Made by a program: the position numbers and the translations under genes. The notes beneath the pieces were generated by a model. That model did not search any database. It was not told the origin of the DNA and saw nothing but the letters and a program-made list of their open reading frames with translations. From DTU098 sp964498525 (GTDB taxonomy: Bacteria > Bacillota > Desulfotomaculia > Desulfotomaculales > Pelotomaculaceae): a stretch of 64,000 bases of DNA. The stretch spans positions 241,702 through 305,701 of the forward strand of contig CAZCGU010000003.1 in the NCBI GenBank assembly GCA_964498525.1. Direction: 5' to 3'. Of this stretch, positions 1 through 7,991 are shown piece by piece; the first letter of the stretch is position 1, and every line of letters begins with the position of its first letter.

Positions 1-1
1 C

Positions 2-595
2 AATGAAGCCCGACCGGAAGAGGAAATGTCTTTTTTCCTGGCGGCCGGTGTCCAGGAATACAGCAATGCGGGCAGGGGGGAATGGGCGGGGCTTATGACC
101 GGGGCCAGGATCGGCGACGCTTGCTGGATCCGTCTGGCCCGGGAGGACTGCAGCCTTACCGTGATTGTTACAGCCGGCGTCAACAATGCCTGTGCCGCCG
201 GGATCACGCCCTGCTGCCCCCTGGAAAGCGCCGGCGGCCCGCCGGGAACCATCAATATTATGGCTTTTTTTGCCCGGGCCCTCTCCCCGGGGGCTGTGAT
301 TAACGCGGTCCAGACAGCTACCGAAGCCAAGGCTTTGACTCTGCGGGAAAGGCGAATTCTCTGTCCGGACACAGGTGTTCTGGCCACCGGCACAAACACC
401 GACGCCCTGATTATCGCGGCGGCGGATCGGCCGCCCCTCTACCCCTACGCCGGTCCCGGGACTCTCCCGGGCTACCTGCTGGCACTGGGCGTTCGTCTGG
501 CCCTAACGCGGACCCTGGAAAGATACCTGCCGGCGCAAAAGAATTCAGTGCCGGTGGTAGGAAAAGGCGGGTTTTGCGGAGAAAGTTCAGGATAA
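2..595 (+). CDS. cbiZ: Adenosylcobinamide amidohydrolase CbiZ (5' end outside the window)
   Basis: The reading frame is open to the left edge, so the N-terminus is missing; about 197 residues and the stop are present. Family motifs visible are 'VTAGVNNACAAG', 'TINIMAFFARALSPGAVI', 'TATEAKALTL', 'ATGTNTDALIIAA' and 'YAGPGTLPGYLLALG', which together are characteristic of CbiZ. Known CbiZ enzymes cleave the amide-linked side chain of adenosylcobinamide to give adenosylcobyric acid, so that imported incomplete corrinoids can be rebuilt. The three genes that follow encode a BtuFCD-type uptake system, which fits a corrinoid salvage operon. The gap to the next start is only 31 bases. Any cobalamin riboswitch would lie left of the window. 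Confidence 0.88.
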   Translation, partial: NEARPEEEMSFFLAAGVQEYSNAGRGEWAGLMTGARIGDACWIRLAREDCSLTVIVTAGVNNACAAGITPCCPLESAGGPPGTINIMAFFARALSPGAVINAVQTATEAKALTLRERRILCPDTGVLATGTNTDALIIAAADRPPLYPYAGPGTLPGYLLALGVRLALTRTLERYLPAQKNSVPVVGKGGFCGESSG

Positions 596-626
596 GTCCA
601 AACATTGCGAAAAGGAGTGCCGCCCA

Positions 627-1589
627 GTGGATCTAAAAAAGTACCGGACCTTTGTCGGCGGAGTAATAGCTCCGTGTATTTTTCTGCTGCTTTTCCTGGC
701 CATACTCACCCAGGGCTGCGGCAAGATTTCCCCGGGCAGCGGCGGCGGCAGCGGCTTCCCCTTCACCCTGAAGGATGACCTGGGCCGGCAGGTAACCGTC
801 AGCCAGGCGCCCGGCAGGATTGTTTCCCTGGTCCCGGCCCAGACGGAGATCCTGTTTGCCCTTGGGCTGGGGGACCGGGTGGTGGGGGTGACCGAATTTT
901 GCGACTACCCTGCCGAAGCTCTGGCGAAGCCGAAGGTTGGGGGATTTGCCACCCCCAACGCGGAATTGGTGGTGGCGGCCCAGCCGGATCTGATCCTAGC
1001 CGGGGTCATCCAGAAAGACTTTATCTACCAGTTTGAGGAAGCAGGGCTCACGGTAATCGCCCTGGAATCGCCGGACCTGCCCCGGACCCTGGAAATGATA
1101 CAATTGGTGGGGCGCCTTACCGGGGTTGCCGAAGTGGCGGAAAACCTGACAAGCGAAATGCAGCGGCGGGTAGACAGGGTTACCTCCGGGGTGGGGAGCC
1201 TTTCCGAGTCCGAAAAACCCACAGTTTTCTTTGAGGTTTGGCCGGAGCCCTTAACCACCGGGGGCGCCAAAAGCTATATCAACAGCTTGCTCATTACAGC
1301 CGGCGGCAGGAACATTGCCGGGGATGTGGACCAGGACTGGTTCACCTACAGCCCCGAGATGGTGCTTGCTAAAAATCCCCAGGTAATTATTTTCTGCCAC
1401 CACGGCGAGTCCACCCAGACGGTGGAGCAGCTCAAGGCGCGCAAGGGCTGGGGAGATGTGGCCGCCATCAAGGAAGACCGGATCGGTTATATCGAGGATC
1501 AAAACCTGGTAGTCCGGGCCGGTCCCCGGGTTGTGGAGGGGCTGGAACAGATTGCCGGATGTCTTCACCCCGGATTATTTGTTGATTAA
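627..1589 (+). CDS. btuF: Corrinoid ABC transporter substrate-binding lipoprotein (BtuF-like)
   Basis: A 320-residue exported lipoprotein. The N-terminus is basic, then hydrophobic, and ends in the lipobox 'LTQGC' with the lipidated Cys at about residue 31, followed by a Gly/Ser linker. The mature part starts with 'FTLKDDLGRQVTV', then 'RIVSLVPAQTEILFALGLG' and 'VVGVTEFCDYP', typical of class III (BtuF/FhuD-type) binding proteins. The start is GTG at 627 with 'aaaggag' at 611-617. Substrate choice between cobalamin-type and ferric-siderophore ligands cannot be read from the fold alone; the upstream cbiZ makes a corrinoid the best guess. It should deliver ligand to the permease encoded next. 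Confidence 0.85.
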   Translation: MDLKKYRTFVGGVIAPCIFLLLFLAILTQGCGKISPGSGGGSGFPFTLKDDLGRQVTVSQAPGRIVSLVPAQTEILFALGLGDRVVGVTEFCDYPAEALAKPKVGGFATPNAELVVAAQPDLILAGVIQKDFIYQFEEAGLTVIALESPDLPRTLEMIQLVGRLTGVAEVAENLTSEMQRRVDRVTSGVGSLSESEKPTVFFEVWPEPLTTGGAKSYINSLLITAGGRNIAGDVDQDWFTYSPEMVLAKNPQVIIFCHHGESTQTVEQLKARKGWGDVAAIKEDRIGYIEDQNLVVRAGPRVVEGLEQIAGCLHPGLFVD

Positions 1590-1748
1590 GCCTGCCCGGA
1601 AAGCAGGTTAACAAAAAGGCCCGGCAGGCCGAGTTGATATGCAGCGTCGCCGTTCAGCGCCGGGGGGCGCCGGCCAGGGCGCCGGCAAACCTGATTGCTC
1701 CGGTTGATCCCGGTTCCGGGGAAACGCTGCAAGGAGGTTATTATTTTT

Positions 1749-2801
1749 GTGAACCCCGCCAGGCGGGTCTGGCGCTGGCGTGTAATCAACGCCACCCTTT
1801 TCGGTGTGCTGGGACTGACGGTGGTTGTCTGTTCAACCATCGGCCCGGCCCAGATCAGTCCCGTGGATGTGCTGATCATGCTGGCTCAAAAGCTCCCCTG
1901 GGTGGGCGGTATGGTCCCGCCCGGGGACTGGCCCGAAAGTTACGAAACCATTATTTTTCAAATGAGGCTGGCCAGGGTGGTCCTGGCTGTTCTGGTGGGG
2001 GCCGGGCTGGCCTCCTCCGGTGTGGTCCTGCAGGGTCTTTTGCAGAACCCCATGGCGGACCCCTATATCCTGGGGATTTCTTCCGGAGCCGCTCTGGGCG
2101 CCACCGCAGCCATGCTCTTCGGCCTGGGTGTGCACACCCTGGGTATTTTCGCATTGCCCCTGACGGCCTTTGCCGGCGCCGTGGCAACCGCCGTTACGGT
2201 GTACAACGTGGCCCGGGTGGGAGGCCGGACGCCGGTGTCGACACTGATTCTGGCCGGCATTGCCGTGGGTTCCTTTCTTTCGGCCGTCACTTCTTATTTT
2301 ATGATCACCAGCGGGCAAAACATCCATCAGGTTGTCTTCTGGCTCATGGGGGGACTGGCCGGACGGGGCTGGAACCACGTTATAGTTTTGCTGCCCTATA
2401 TCATCACCGGCCTGGCTATTATGCTTTTAAATGTCCGCAAACTGAATGTGATGCTGCTGGGGGACGAGCCGGCCCAGCACCTGGGTGTAGAAGTGGAGCG
2501 TCTGAAGCAGGTGCTTTTAGGGGCCGCCACCCTCACCGCCGCCGCCGCCGTGGCCGTCAGCGGGGTGATCGGCTTTGTGGGTCTGATTATCCCCCACGCC
2601 GTGCGGCTGTTGGTGGGACCGGACCACCGGGTGCTTCTTCCGGCGGCGACCCTGGCGGGAGCCATCTTTCTTGCCGCGGCGGACACTCTGGCCCGGGTGG
2701 CGGCGGCCCCCGGGGAAATACCGGTGGGTGTCATCACAGCCCTTTGCGGTGGCCCCTTTTTCATTTATTTGCTGAGAAAAAAGAAGGAGCCGGGTTTTTA
2801 A
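1749..2801 (+). CDS. btuC: Corrinoid/iron-type ABC transporter permease (BtuC/FecCD family)
   Basis: About 350 residues, nearly all hydrophobic, with roughly nine to ten membrane segments. Family marks include 'RLARVVLAVLVGAGLASSG', 'LLQNPMADPYILGISSGA', the cytoplasmic coupling-loop segment 'LGDEPAQHLGVEVERLK' and 'IPHAVRLLVGPDHRVLLPA'. I place the start at GTG 1749 because 'aaggagg' (1731-1737) precedes it at good spacing; the same frame is open upstream to 1695 but has no ribosome binding site there. It forms the membrane channel for the neighbouring binding protein and ATPase. The 160-base gap after btuF is GC-rich with short inverted repeats; no B12 riboswitch consensus is seen in it. 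Confidence 0.9.
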   Translation: MNPARRVWRWRVINATLFGVLGLTVVVCSTIGPAQISPVDVLIMLAQKLPWVGGMVPPGDWPESYETIIFQMRLARVVLAVLVGAGLASSGVVLQGLLQNPMADPYILGISSGAALGATAAMLFGLGVHTLGIFALPLTAFAGAVATAVTVYNVARVGGRTPVSTLILAGIAVGSFLSAVTSYFMITSGQNIHQVVFWLMGGLAGRGWNHVIVLLPYIITGLAIMLLNVRKLNVMLLGDEPAQHLGVEVERLKQVLLGAATLTAAAAVAVSGVIGFVGLIIPHAVRLLVGPDHRVLLPAATLAGAIFLAAADTLARVAAAPGEIPVGVITALCGGPFFIYLLRKKKEPGF

Positions 2802-2882
2802 AGCAAGGACCAGGTGGCGCTGGTTAGAACTATACCTGATGATCTGAAAATATGGTTTAAAACAAAGTACCTGGCGGATCTG

Positions 2883-2911
2883 TTTTTAAAGCCGTAAAAT
2901 GATGGTATACT
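2883..2911 (+). promoter_or_regulatory. Possible weak sigma-A promoter before the ATPase gene
   Basis: A good -10 hexamer 'TATACT' lies at 2906-2911. The best -35 at 17-bp spacing is 'TTTTTA' (2883-2888), a poor match. The site is 25 bases upstream of the GTG start. It could give the ATPase gene its own transcript, but read-through from btuC is equally possible. Confidence 0.3.
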
Positions 2912-2935
2912 AGGGGCCGGGGGGAGGGTTGGCTG

Positions 2936-4213
2936 GTGCCGTTTTATCTGGACGTTCTGGGTGTTGAGTGTACCTACGGCGCGGTCAAGGTTATCGAAGG
3001 CATGACCTTTTCCATCGGGCGGGGATGTTTCGCGGGAATTATCGGACCCAACGGTTCGGGCAAATCGACACTCTTAAGGTGCATCAGCCGCGCTCTGCAG
3101 CCTGCCCGGGGAACTGTCCTGCTGGAGGGAGAAAGCCTTTATAAAATGAACCCCCGGGAAGCGGCCAGGAAAATGGCCGTAGTGCCCCAGGAGACAGCAG
3201 TCAGTTTCCCTTTTACGGTGGAAGAAATAATTATGATGGGCCGGTCTCCCCACCTGAGACGCTTCCAGGGGGAAAGTAAAAAGGATTATGAAATAACCAA
3301 CCGGTCCATGGACCTGACCAATACCCGGCACTTGGCGGGTCGGCAGGTTACGGCCATCAGCGGCGGCGAAAGGCAGAGGGTAATCATTGCCAAAGCCCTG
3401 GCCCAGGAGCCGGAGTTGATTCTCCTGGATGAGCCCACTTCACACCTGGATATCAACCAGCAGGTGGAAATTCTGGGTCTGCTGCAGCGCATGAACAGGG
3501 GAAGCGGTTTAACCATCCTGGCTGTTTTTCATGATTTGAATTTGGCCGCCCAGTTTTGTGACCTGATGATTTTAATGCAAAGGGGAAAGGCTTTCCGGGC
3601 GGGAAAACCGGAAGAAATCCTTACCGCTGAGAGCATTAAGGAAGTCTACGGGACCCGTGTTCTCGTTAAAAAACACCCGGTCACCGGACGGCCCGCCATA
3701 TTTTTGCTGACCCCGGAGGAGAATCCGGGGAAGAAGGGCCCCGGCAGGGGCAGGGTTCATGTTGTCTGCGGCGGCGGAGCCGGCGTTGCTGTGCTGGGTC
3801 AGCTGGTGGAGCGGGGTTTTACAGTTACCGTCGGTGTCCTGAACGTGGGGGATATAGACTGGGAGGCGGCCCAGCACCTGGAGCTGGAGATGACGGAAGA
3901 AGCCCCCTTCAGCGACATATCGGAGCGCAGCTACGGGGGAAACCTGGAAATGATTCAAAGGGCCGATGCCTGCGTACTGGTTGGGATCCCCTTCGGGCGG
4001 GGCAATCTCAAAAACCTGGAGGCGGTCCTTAAGGCCCGGATCCGGGGGAAACCCGTGCTGCTGGTGGAGGAGCGGCAGATTGTTGAACGCGACTTTACCG
4101 GCGGTGAAGCAACGCTTAAGTATAACCAATTAAAGCAGCGGGGCGCCGTCGTTTTACGGGATGGATCCGAAGTCCCGGAGGTACTGGCGGGGCTGCTGCC
4201 GGCCCCGGCTTGA
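2936..4213 (+). CDS. btuD: Corrinoid ABC transporter ATP-binding protein with extra C-terminal domain
   Basis: A 425-residue protein; typical BtuD/FhuC ATPases are about 250-270. Residues 1-260 carry a complete ABC module: Walker A 'GPNGSGKST', Q-loop 'VVPQET', signature 'ISGGERQR', Walker B 'LILLDEPTSHLD' and the switch His in 'AVFHDLNLAAQ'. Residues about 270-425 form an additional domain starting 'RVHVVCGGGAGVAVLGQLV', with alternating hydrophobic strands like a Rossmann-type fold and the segment 'ADACVLVGIPFGRGN'; I do not recognise its function. The GTG start at 2936 follows a 'gggggagg'-like ribosome binding site. It completes the btuFCD set. The extension may be a nucleotide-sensing or regulatory module, which is speculation. 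Confidence 0.88.
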   Translation: MPFYLDVLGVECTYGAVKVIEGMTFSIGRGCFAGIIGPNGSGKSTLLRCISRALQPARGTVLLEGESLYKMNPREAARKMAVVPQETAVSFPFTVEEIIMMGRSPHLRRFQGESKKDYEITNRSMDLTNTRHLAGRQVTAISGGERQRVIIAKALAQEPELILLDEPTSHLDINQQVEILGLLQRMNRGSGLTILAVFHDLNLAAQFCDLMILMQRGKAFRAGKPEEILTAESIKEVYGTRVLVKKHPVTGRPAIFLLTPEENPGKKGPGRGRVHVVCGGGAGVAVLGQLVERGFTVTVGVLNVGDIDWEAAQHLELEMTEEAPFSDISERSYGGNLEMIQRADACVLVGIPFGRGNLKNLEAVLKARIRGKPVLLVEERQIVERDFTGGEATLKYNQLKQRGAVVLRDGSEVPEVLAGLLPAPA

Positions 4214-4335
4214 GGCTTTTGGGGAACGGGCGCCGGAAGCCGGGAAGGGAAAGGCGGCATGTGCGCAAGGGTGGGCGGCGGAAATTCTGGAAGCAGGAAT
4301 CCCGCTGCCAGGTTCATTTAAAGGAGGCAGGCAAG

Positions 4336-4899
4336 ATGGAACTTGTTACAGCGCTTCGAACCCGGCGGAGTATCCGCAAGTATAAGGAAGAGCGGCTGCC
4401 GGAAAAGACTGTCCGGGAACTGCTGGAACTGGCCGTCTGGGCGCCCAGCGGCACGAACATGCAGCCCTGGGCCTTTGTGGTGCTGGAAGACAGGGAATAC
4501 TTGAAAAACCTTTCCGGGCGGGCTAAAACCTTCCTCCTGGAAAAAATGAATAAAACGCCCCGGCTGGAGAGGTACCGGGATTTGCTGTCCGATCCGGACC
4601 AGGACATATTTCACGGCGCGCCGGTTCTGATCATGATTTACAGTTCCAAGGCCTCGCCCACATATCTTAACGACTGCAGCATGGCCGCCTTAAACCTTAT
4701 GCTGGCGGCCCTGGACCGGGGCCTCGGCAGTTGCTGGATTGGTTTCGCCACGGGTATCGGCAACACCCCCGAAGTAAAAAAAGAACTGGGTGTACCTGAG
4801 GAATACGCCCTGGTGGCGCCTGTCATCCTGGGTTACCCGGCGGAACCCGGGCGTCCGGGGCAAAGAAAGCCGCCCCACATCCTCAACTGGAAAAAGTAG
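4336..4899 (+). CDS. Nitroreductase family flavoprotein
   Basis: A 187-residue FMN-binding oxidoreductase of the nitroreductase superfamily. The N-terminus 'LVTALRTRRSIRKYKEE' holds the phosphate-binding RxSxRxY-type motif, followed by 'APSGTNMQPWAFVVL' and the distal 'GLGSCWIGF' and 'GYPAE' segments typical of the fold. The start is ATG 4336 with 'aaaggagg' at 4320-4327; the frame is open further upstream but without such a site. The physiological substrate cannot be inferred. It stands alone after the transporter genes and converges with the PRC-barrel gene across two GC-rich hairpins (4940-4964 and 5051-5073). Confidence 0.88.
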   Translation: MELVTALRTRRSIRKYKEERLPEKTVRELLELAVWAPSGTNMQPWAFVVLEDREYLKNLSGRAKTFLLEKMNKTPRLERYRDLLSDPDQDIFHGAPVLIMIYSSKASPTYLNDCSMAALNLMLAALDRGLGSCWIGFATGIGNTPEVKKELGVPEEYALVAPVILGYPAEPGRPGQRKPPHILNWKK

Positions 4900-4939
4900 C
4901 TTACCCCGGGCAAAAAGCCGGATTGAACCTGACCGTTCA

Positions 4940-4964
4940 ACAGGCGCCGTAATAAGGCGCCTGT
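4940..4964 (+). terminator. Hairpin after the nitroreductase gene
   Basis: Inverted repeat 'caggcgcc' (4941-4948) and 'ggcgcctg' (4956-4963), extended by one A-T pair, with a 7-base loop. Only a weak T-rich stretch follows, so termination efficiency is uncertain. Confidence 0.4.
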
Positions 4965-5050
4965 CAAAGTTTAATTGCCGGTTAAGCCTCATCCGGGAAT
5001 AACCAACCCTGCCGGGGGACAATAACAAAGGACCGTTGGAAGAAGGGGCT

Positions 5051-5073
5051 AAGCCGGCCTGTGATACCGGCTT
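5051..5073. terminator. Hairpin between convergent genes
   Basis: 'aagccgg' (5051-5057) pairs with 'ccggctt' (5067-5073). It sits just beyond the stop of the minus-strand PRC-barrel gene and downstream of the plus-strand nitroreductase, so it may serve both directions. Confidence 0.5.
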
Positions 5074-5077
5074 TCCC

Positions 5078-5878
5078 TTAAGAAATAAAGGGCGTCACAT
5101 TTTGCCGCGGGGCCTGCTCTTCCGGCGGACCCGGGTTTAAAGAATCCTGGGAGCGATGCCGGGGGGAATCCTCCTCAGGTTTAGCAATCCTGTCTTCGCC
5201 GTTGGGGCCGGGACCTGCTTCCTCAGCCGGGTCATTATCGTGTTTTTTTTCCCTTTTTACTTTTTCCAGGGAGCGGTTAAGGGCGTTGCCCAGCCCCCTG
5301 GTCCTTTGCCGGGTGCTTTCCCAGAACTGACCGGTGCTTTCCCGCAGGTTTTTGACTGTTACCTGCAACCCGCCCTCCAGCTTGGAAACGTTGTCCAGGC
5401 ATTCACTGGACACGATGATGACCTCACCGCCCAGGGTGCGCACATAATTGATATCAATGAAGGCGCGTCCCTTGATTAAGCTGTCGATCCGGTTGCCGGA
5501 GAACTCCAGACCGACAATTGTGCCCGTCAGAAGATCCACATAGTACTCGTCCACGTAACCCAGCACAGTACCGTTGTCGGTCAGGATTTTGGCGCCGATA
5601 GTGACTGCCTTCTCCCTCAATAGTCTGGCGATTTCCGGAAGACCTGCCGCCCTTTCAATGCCGCTGGATTTTTCTATGGTGATGGCGTCGCTGCCCACGC
5701 TGCTGATTCTATTGTAGGGGATAAACCTTTGCTCTTTAAACCAGCCTTTTTGCTCGATTATCAGCGCAGCCACCTTTCTTTCGGCCGGATCCACCACAAG
5801 ACCTTTGACGATGCCGATTTGCTGGCCTTCTTCCAGACTGATAACCGGCATGGCTTCAAACCGCCTGCTTTTTTGCAT
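5078..5878 (-). CDS. PRC-barrel domain protein
   Basis: About 266 residues with two tandem PRC-barrel-like segments (residues roughly 1-75 and 85-165). Recognisable parts are 'VISLEEGQQIGIVKGLVVDP', 'VAALIIEQKGWF' and, in the second, 'ILTDNGTVLGYVDEYYVD' and 'IVGLEFSGN'. The last 100 residues are highly charged and low in complexity, probably disordered. The start is placed at ATG 5878 because 'ggggagg' precedes it on the minus strand; an upstream in-frame ATG at 5902 lacks this. Similar proteins occur in Clostridia and Bacilli near RNA or sporulation genes, but no function is established here. No signal peptide is seen, so it is cytoplasmic. Confidence 0.8.
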   Translation of the reverse strand: MQKSRRFEAMPVISLEEGQQIGIVKGLVVDPAERKVAALIIEQKGWFKEQRFIPYNRISSVGSDAITIEKSSGIERAAGLPEIARLLREKAVTIGAKILTDNGTVLGYVDEYYVDLLTGTIVGLEFSGNRIDSLIKGRAFIDINYVRTLGGEVIIVSSECLDNVSKLEGGLQVTVKNLRESTGQFWESTRQRTRGLGNALNRSLEKVKREKKHDNDPAEEAGPGPNGEDRIAKPEEDSPRHRSQDSLNPGPPEEQAPRQNVTPFIS

Positions 5879-5989
5879 TTTTAAAGCCTCCCCGCTATCC
5901 ATGAGATTCTTAGCTAATTCATATTCCCCGGTCAGAATGATTATGACAAATAAAGGGAATATTAGTACAAAAGGGGGTTCTGGACTTAC

Positions 5990-6619
5990 ATGGAAAACGA
6001 ATTAATTGCCAGGGCGAGACCGGAAAGGACCAGGGGCGACAAACAGCGCCTCAGAAGGAATGGAATGGTTCCGGCCATTGTTTACGGGAAAAATGTAGGC
6101 AGTATAGCCATCACAGTGGATGCTTCGGGAATTAAAAAAATCCTGAATGAATCCGGCGCCAATGCCTTGATAAACATGAAAGTTCAGGAAAACGGTAAAA
6201 CCAAAAATTTTAAGGCGCTGATCAAGGCCATCCAACGGGATCCCGTGCGGCGTGACCTGCTGCATATTGATTTTCACCAGGTCTCCACAAAGGACAGGGT
6301 GCACGCGACAGTGCCCGTTCACCTGGAAGGAACACCCGCCGGTATACTTAAGGGCGGCATCTTGAACCATCTGACCCGCGGGGTTGAAGTGGAGTGCCTG
6401 GCGGATCGCATCCCCGATTCCCTGGTGGTGGATATTTCCAACCTTGATGTTGGGGACATATTAAACGTTGCTGATCTTGAACTGCCGGACGGCGTCAAAA
6501 TTTTAGATGACCCGGCGGTGCCGGTGGTGACGGTGACGGCCGCAGCCAGACCGGACGAAGCGGAGACACCGGACCAGGAGGAGTCCGCAGCCGAGGGGGA
6601 AGGCAAGGAGCTTGCTTAA
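5990..6619 (+). CDS. rplY: 50S ribosomal protein L25/general stress protein Ctc
   Basis: A 209-residue Ctc-type L25 protein. The N-terminal 5S-rRNA-binding domain is seen in 'RPERTRGDKQRLRRNGMVPAI' with 'VYGKN', then 'IQRDPVRRDLLHIDFHQV' and the C-terminal TL5-like domain ending with an acidic tail. It binds 5S rRNA in the large subunit. The ATG at 5990 is preceded by 'aaaaggggg'. It lies directly before pth, the arrangement also found in Bacillus subtilis (ctc-pth), and this supports the identification. The acidic tail after about residue 185 (many D and E) is common in the longer Ctc versions. Confidence 0.93.
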   Translation: MENELIARARPERTRGDKQRLRRNGMVPAIVYGKNVGSIAITVDASGIKKILNESGANALINMKVQENGKTKNFKALIKAIQRDPVRRDLLHIDFHQVSTKDRVHATVPVHLEGTPAGILKGGILNHLTRGVEVECLADRIPDSLVVDISNLDVGDILNVADLELPDGVKILDDPAVPVVTVTAAARPDEAETPDQEESAAEGEGKELA

Positions 6620-6756
6620 GCCCGGGGCTGTCCGGAAATTGCTTTGAAAATGCCTGCATTGTACCGGGACACCGGGACGGGGATTGTCTATAAGACGCTT
6701 TTCTCAAGGATCCGGACGTATTAAAATAGGGGAGAGTAAAAGCGGAGGTGCCTTTC

Positions 6757-7323
6757 ATGAAACTAATTGCAGGCCTCGGCAATCCGGGCAGGGAATATGC
6801 CAGAACAAGGCATAACGCGGGCTTTATGGTTATAGACCGGCTGGCCGGGGGCATGGGTGTTGCCGTGGGCAAAAGAATGTTTAAAGCCCTTACCGGTCAG
6901 GGGCGGGTAAACGGGGTAAAGATTATCCTGGTCAAGCCGCAAACCTACATGAACCTCAGCGGGGAGGCGGTGGGCGCGCTGTTGAACTGGTATAAGCTGT
7001 CCCCCGCCGATCTGATTGTCATTTACGATGATCTGGACCTGCCCGCCGGTAAACTGCGCCTTCGCCCCGGCGGCGGCGCCGGGGGGCACAGGGGGGTGAT
7101 GTCCGTGATCGGGAGCCTGGGCACGGAGAACTTCACCAGAATCCGGGTGGGCATCGGCAGGCCCGCGGAAGCGGACATTGCCAGTGTGGATTACGTTTTA
7201 GGCCGCCCGGGGACGGATGAGGCCGAAGAGATGGAGAAAGCTTTGGAATTGGCGGCGGAGGCGGCGCGCTGTGTGGTGCTGGAGGGCGTGGAGCAGGCTA
7301 TGAACCGGTATAACGGAAGGTGA
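6757..7323 (+). CDS. pth: Peptidyl-tRNA hydrolase
   Basis: A 188-residue enzyme that releases peptide from peptidyl-tRNA dropped by ribosomes. The family motifs are clear: 'LIAGLGNPGREYARTRHNAG' includes the catalytic His, then 'LVKPQTYMNLSGE', 'VIYDDLDLPAGKLRLRPGG' and 'GGHRGVMSVI'. The start is ATG 6757; a GTG at 6748 lies inside the 'gcggagg' ribosome binding site and cannot be used with it. It follows rplY and precedes fin and mfd, the standard Firmicute order. A tiny frame starts on its stop codon (7320). Confidence 0.96.
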   Translation: MKLIAGLGNPGREYARTRHNAGFMVIDRLAGGMGVAVGKRMFKALTGQGRVNGVKIILVKPQTYMNLSGEAVGALLNWYKLSPADLIVIYDDLDLPAGKLRLRPGGGAGGHRGVMSVIGSLGTENFTRIRVGIGRPAEADIASVDYVLGRPGTDEAEEMEKALELAAEAARCVVLEGVEQAMNRYNGR

Positions 7324-7454
7324 TCCCTTTACCCCGCCTGGCCGGCGCCCCGGCCTTCCTGCTCTTACCGGTCCTTTTCGGGTTTATGGCCGCCGGCCTG
7401 GCCCATGCCGCCTGGAACTATGCAGTATTCAAGTACCTGGAAAAAGCTCCCTGA
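7320..7454 (+). CDS. Possible 44-residue membrane peptide overlapping the pth stop
   Basis: GTG at 7320 overlaps the pth TGA in the arrangement GTGA, typical of translational coupling. The frame encodes 44 residues with one hydrophobic stretch ('FLLLPVLFGFMAAGLAHAA') and an end 'AVFKYLEKAP'. There is no independent evidence of expression and I know no family for it. It could be a chance frame in GC-rich DNA; the membrane-like composition and the coupled start are the only arguments for it. Confidence 0.3.
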   Translation: MIPLPRLAGAPAFLLLPVLFGFMAAGLAHAAWNYAVFKYLEKAP

Positions 7455-7571
7455 ACCCGGCACTGAGAAAAAGGGGTTGACAGGTCTTTTAAACCCGGCG
7501 CTGGAAAGCGGTATCGGGCATTATCACAGTGCCCGCTTCACCCCGGTTAAATCCGGATAATATTTTCCGCC

Positions 7572-7652
7572 CCCGGCCCGGGCCGTTAATTTTGGCCGGG
7601 CCGGGCAATAATAGTACTGGAATACGCAGGATAATAGTACTGGAATACGCGG
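7572..7652 (+). repeat. GC-rich hairpin followed by a 23-bp direct repeat
   Basis: The gap 7455-7668 between pth and fin holds a strong inverted repeat (about 7572-7605, arms rich in 'ccggcccggg' and 'ccgggccggg') and then two adjacent copies of a 23-bp unit beginning 'ataatagtactggaatacgc' at 7608-7630 and 7631-7652. The second copy ends 16 bases before the fin start. Function unknown; the repeat contains 'ATAATA', which could act as a duplicated -10-like element. Confidence 0.6.
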
Positions 7653-7668
7653 AATAAAGGGTGATCCT

Positions 7669-7899
7669 TTGAAGCTGGTTTACGTCTGTGAATGCTGCGA
7701 CAGCCTGGTTAAAGAGGTCAGCCTGCCGGGCGGCCCGCCGGGGGAAGCGCCGGGCTTGACGGGGCCGGGGCGGCCCGATATAATTAATTTAAACGGCGGA
7801 GTGGAAGATGTTGTGTTGCCAACTCTTTGCGATGATTGCCGGGAAATGTTGTACGGCGGGCCGGAGAGCACTTTTTTCAGCGGCCCGGTTCTTCATTAA
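7669..7899 (+). CDS. fin: Anti-sigma factor Fin-like protein
   Basis: A 76-residue protein between pth and mfd, exactly where Bacillus subtilis has fin (yabK), whose product is also 76 residues and inhibits sigma-F to let sigma-G take over in the forespore. Two CxxC pairs are visible, 'CECCDSL' near the N-terminus and 'LPTLCDDCREML' near the C-terminus, plus a central 'LTGPGRPDIINLNG' that resembles the family core. The start is TTG 7669 with 'aaaggg' in front. The middle is richer in Gly and Pro than in Bacillus. Function is assigned by position, size and the cysteine pattern. Confidence 0.75.
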   Translation: MKLVYVCECCDSLVKEVSLPGGPPGEAPGLTGPGRPDIINLNGGVEDVVLPTLCDDCREMLYGGPESTFFSGPVLH

Positions 7900-7932
7900 A
7901 GGATGCCGGGTGTTAACCGGCACGTAAACCAT

Positions 7933-7965
7933 GAGCTTTAGCCCGGCGCTGCTAAAGCTCTTTTT
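7933..7965 (+). terminator. Rho-independent terminator after fin
   Basis: 'gagctttagc' (7933-7942) pairs perfectly with 'gctaaagctc' (7951-7960) and is followed by five T. It is only 26 bases upstream of the mfd start, so no separate mfd promoter fits after it; mfd must be transcribed by read-through or the hairpin acts as an attenuator. Confidence 0.8.
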
Positions 7966-7991
7966 GTGATGGAAAAATGAGGGGTGTTTTA

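Noticed and set aside
1590..1748. Cobalamin riboswitch between btuF and btuC
   Set aside because: GC hairpins are present but the conserved B12-box words are not seen.
1634..2827. A 397-codon plus-strand frame over btuC
   Set aside because: Its translation is Gly/Arg/Pro-rich and motif-free, whereas the overlapping frame gives a clear permease.
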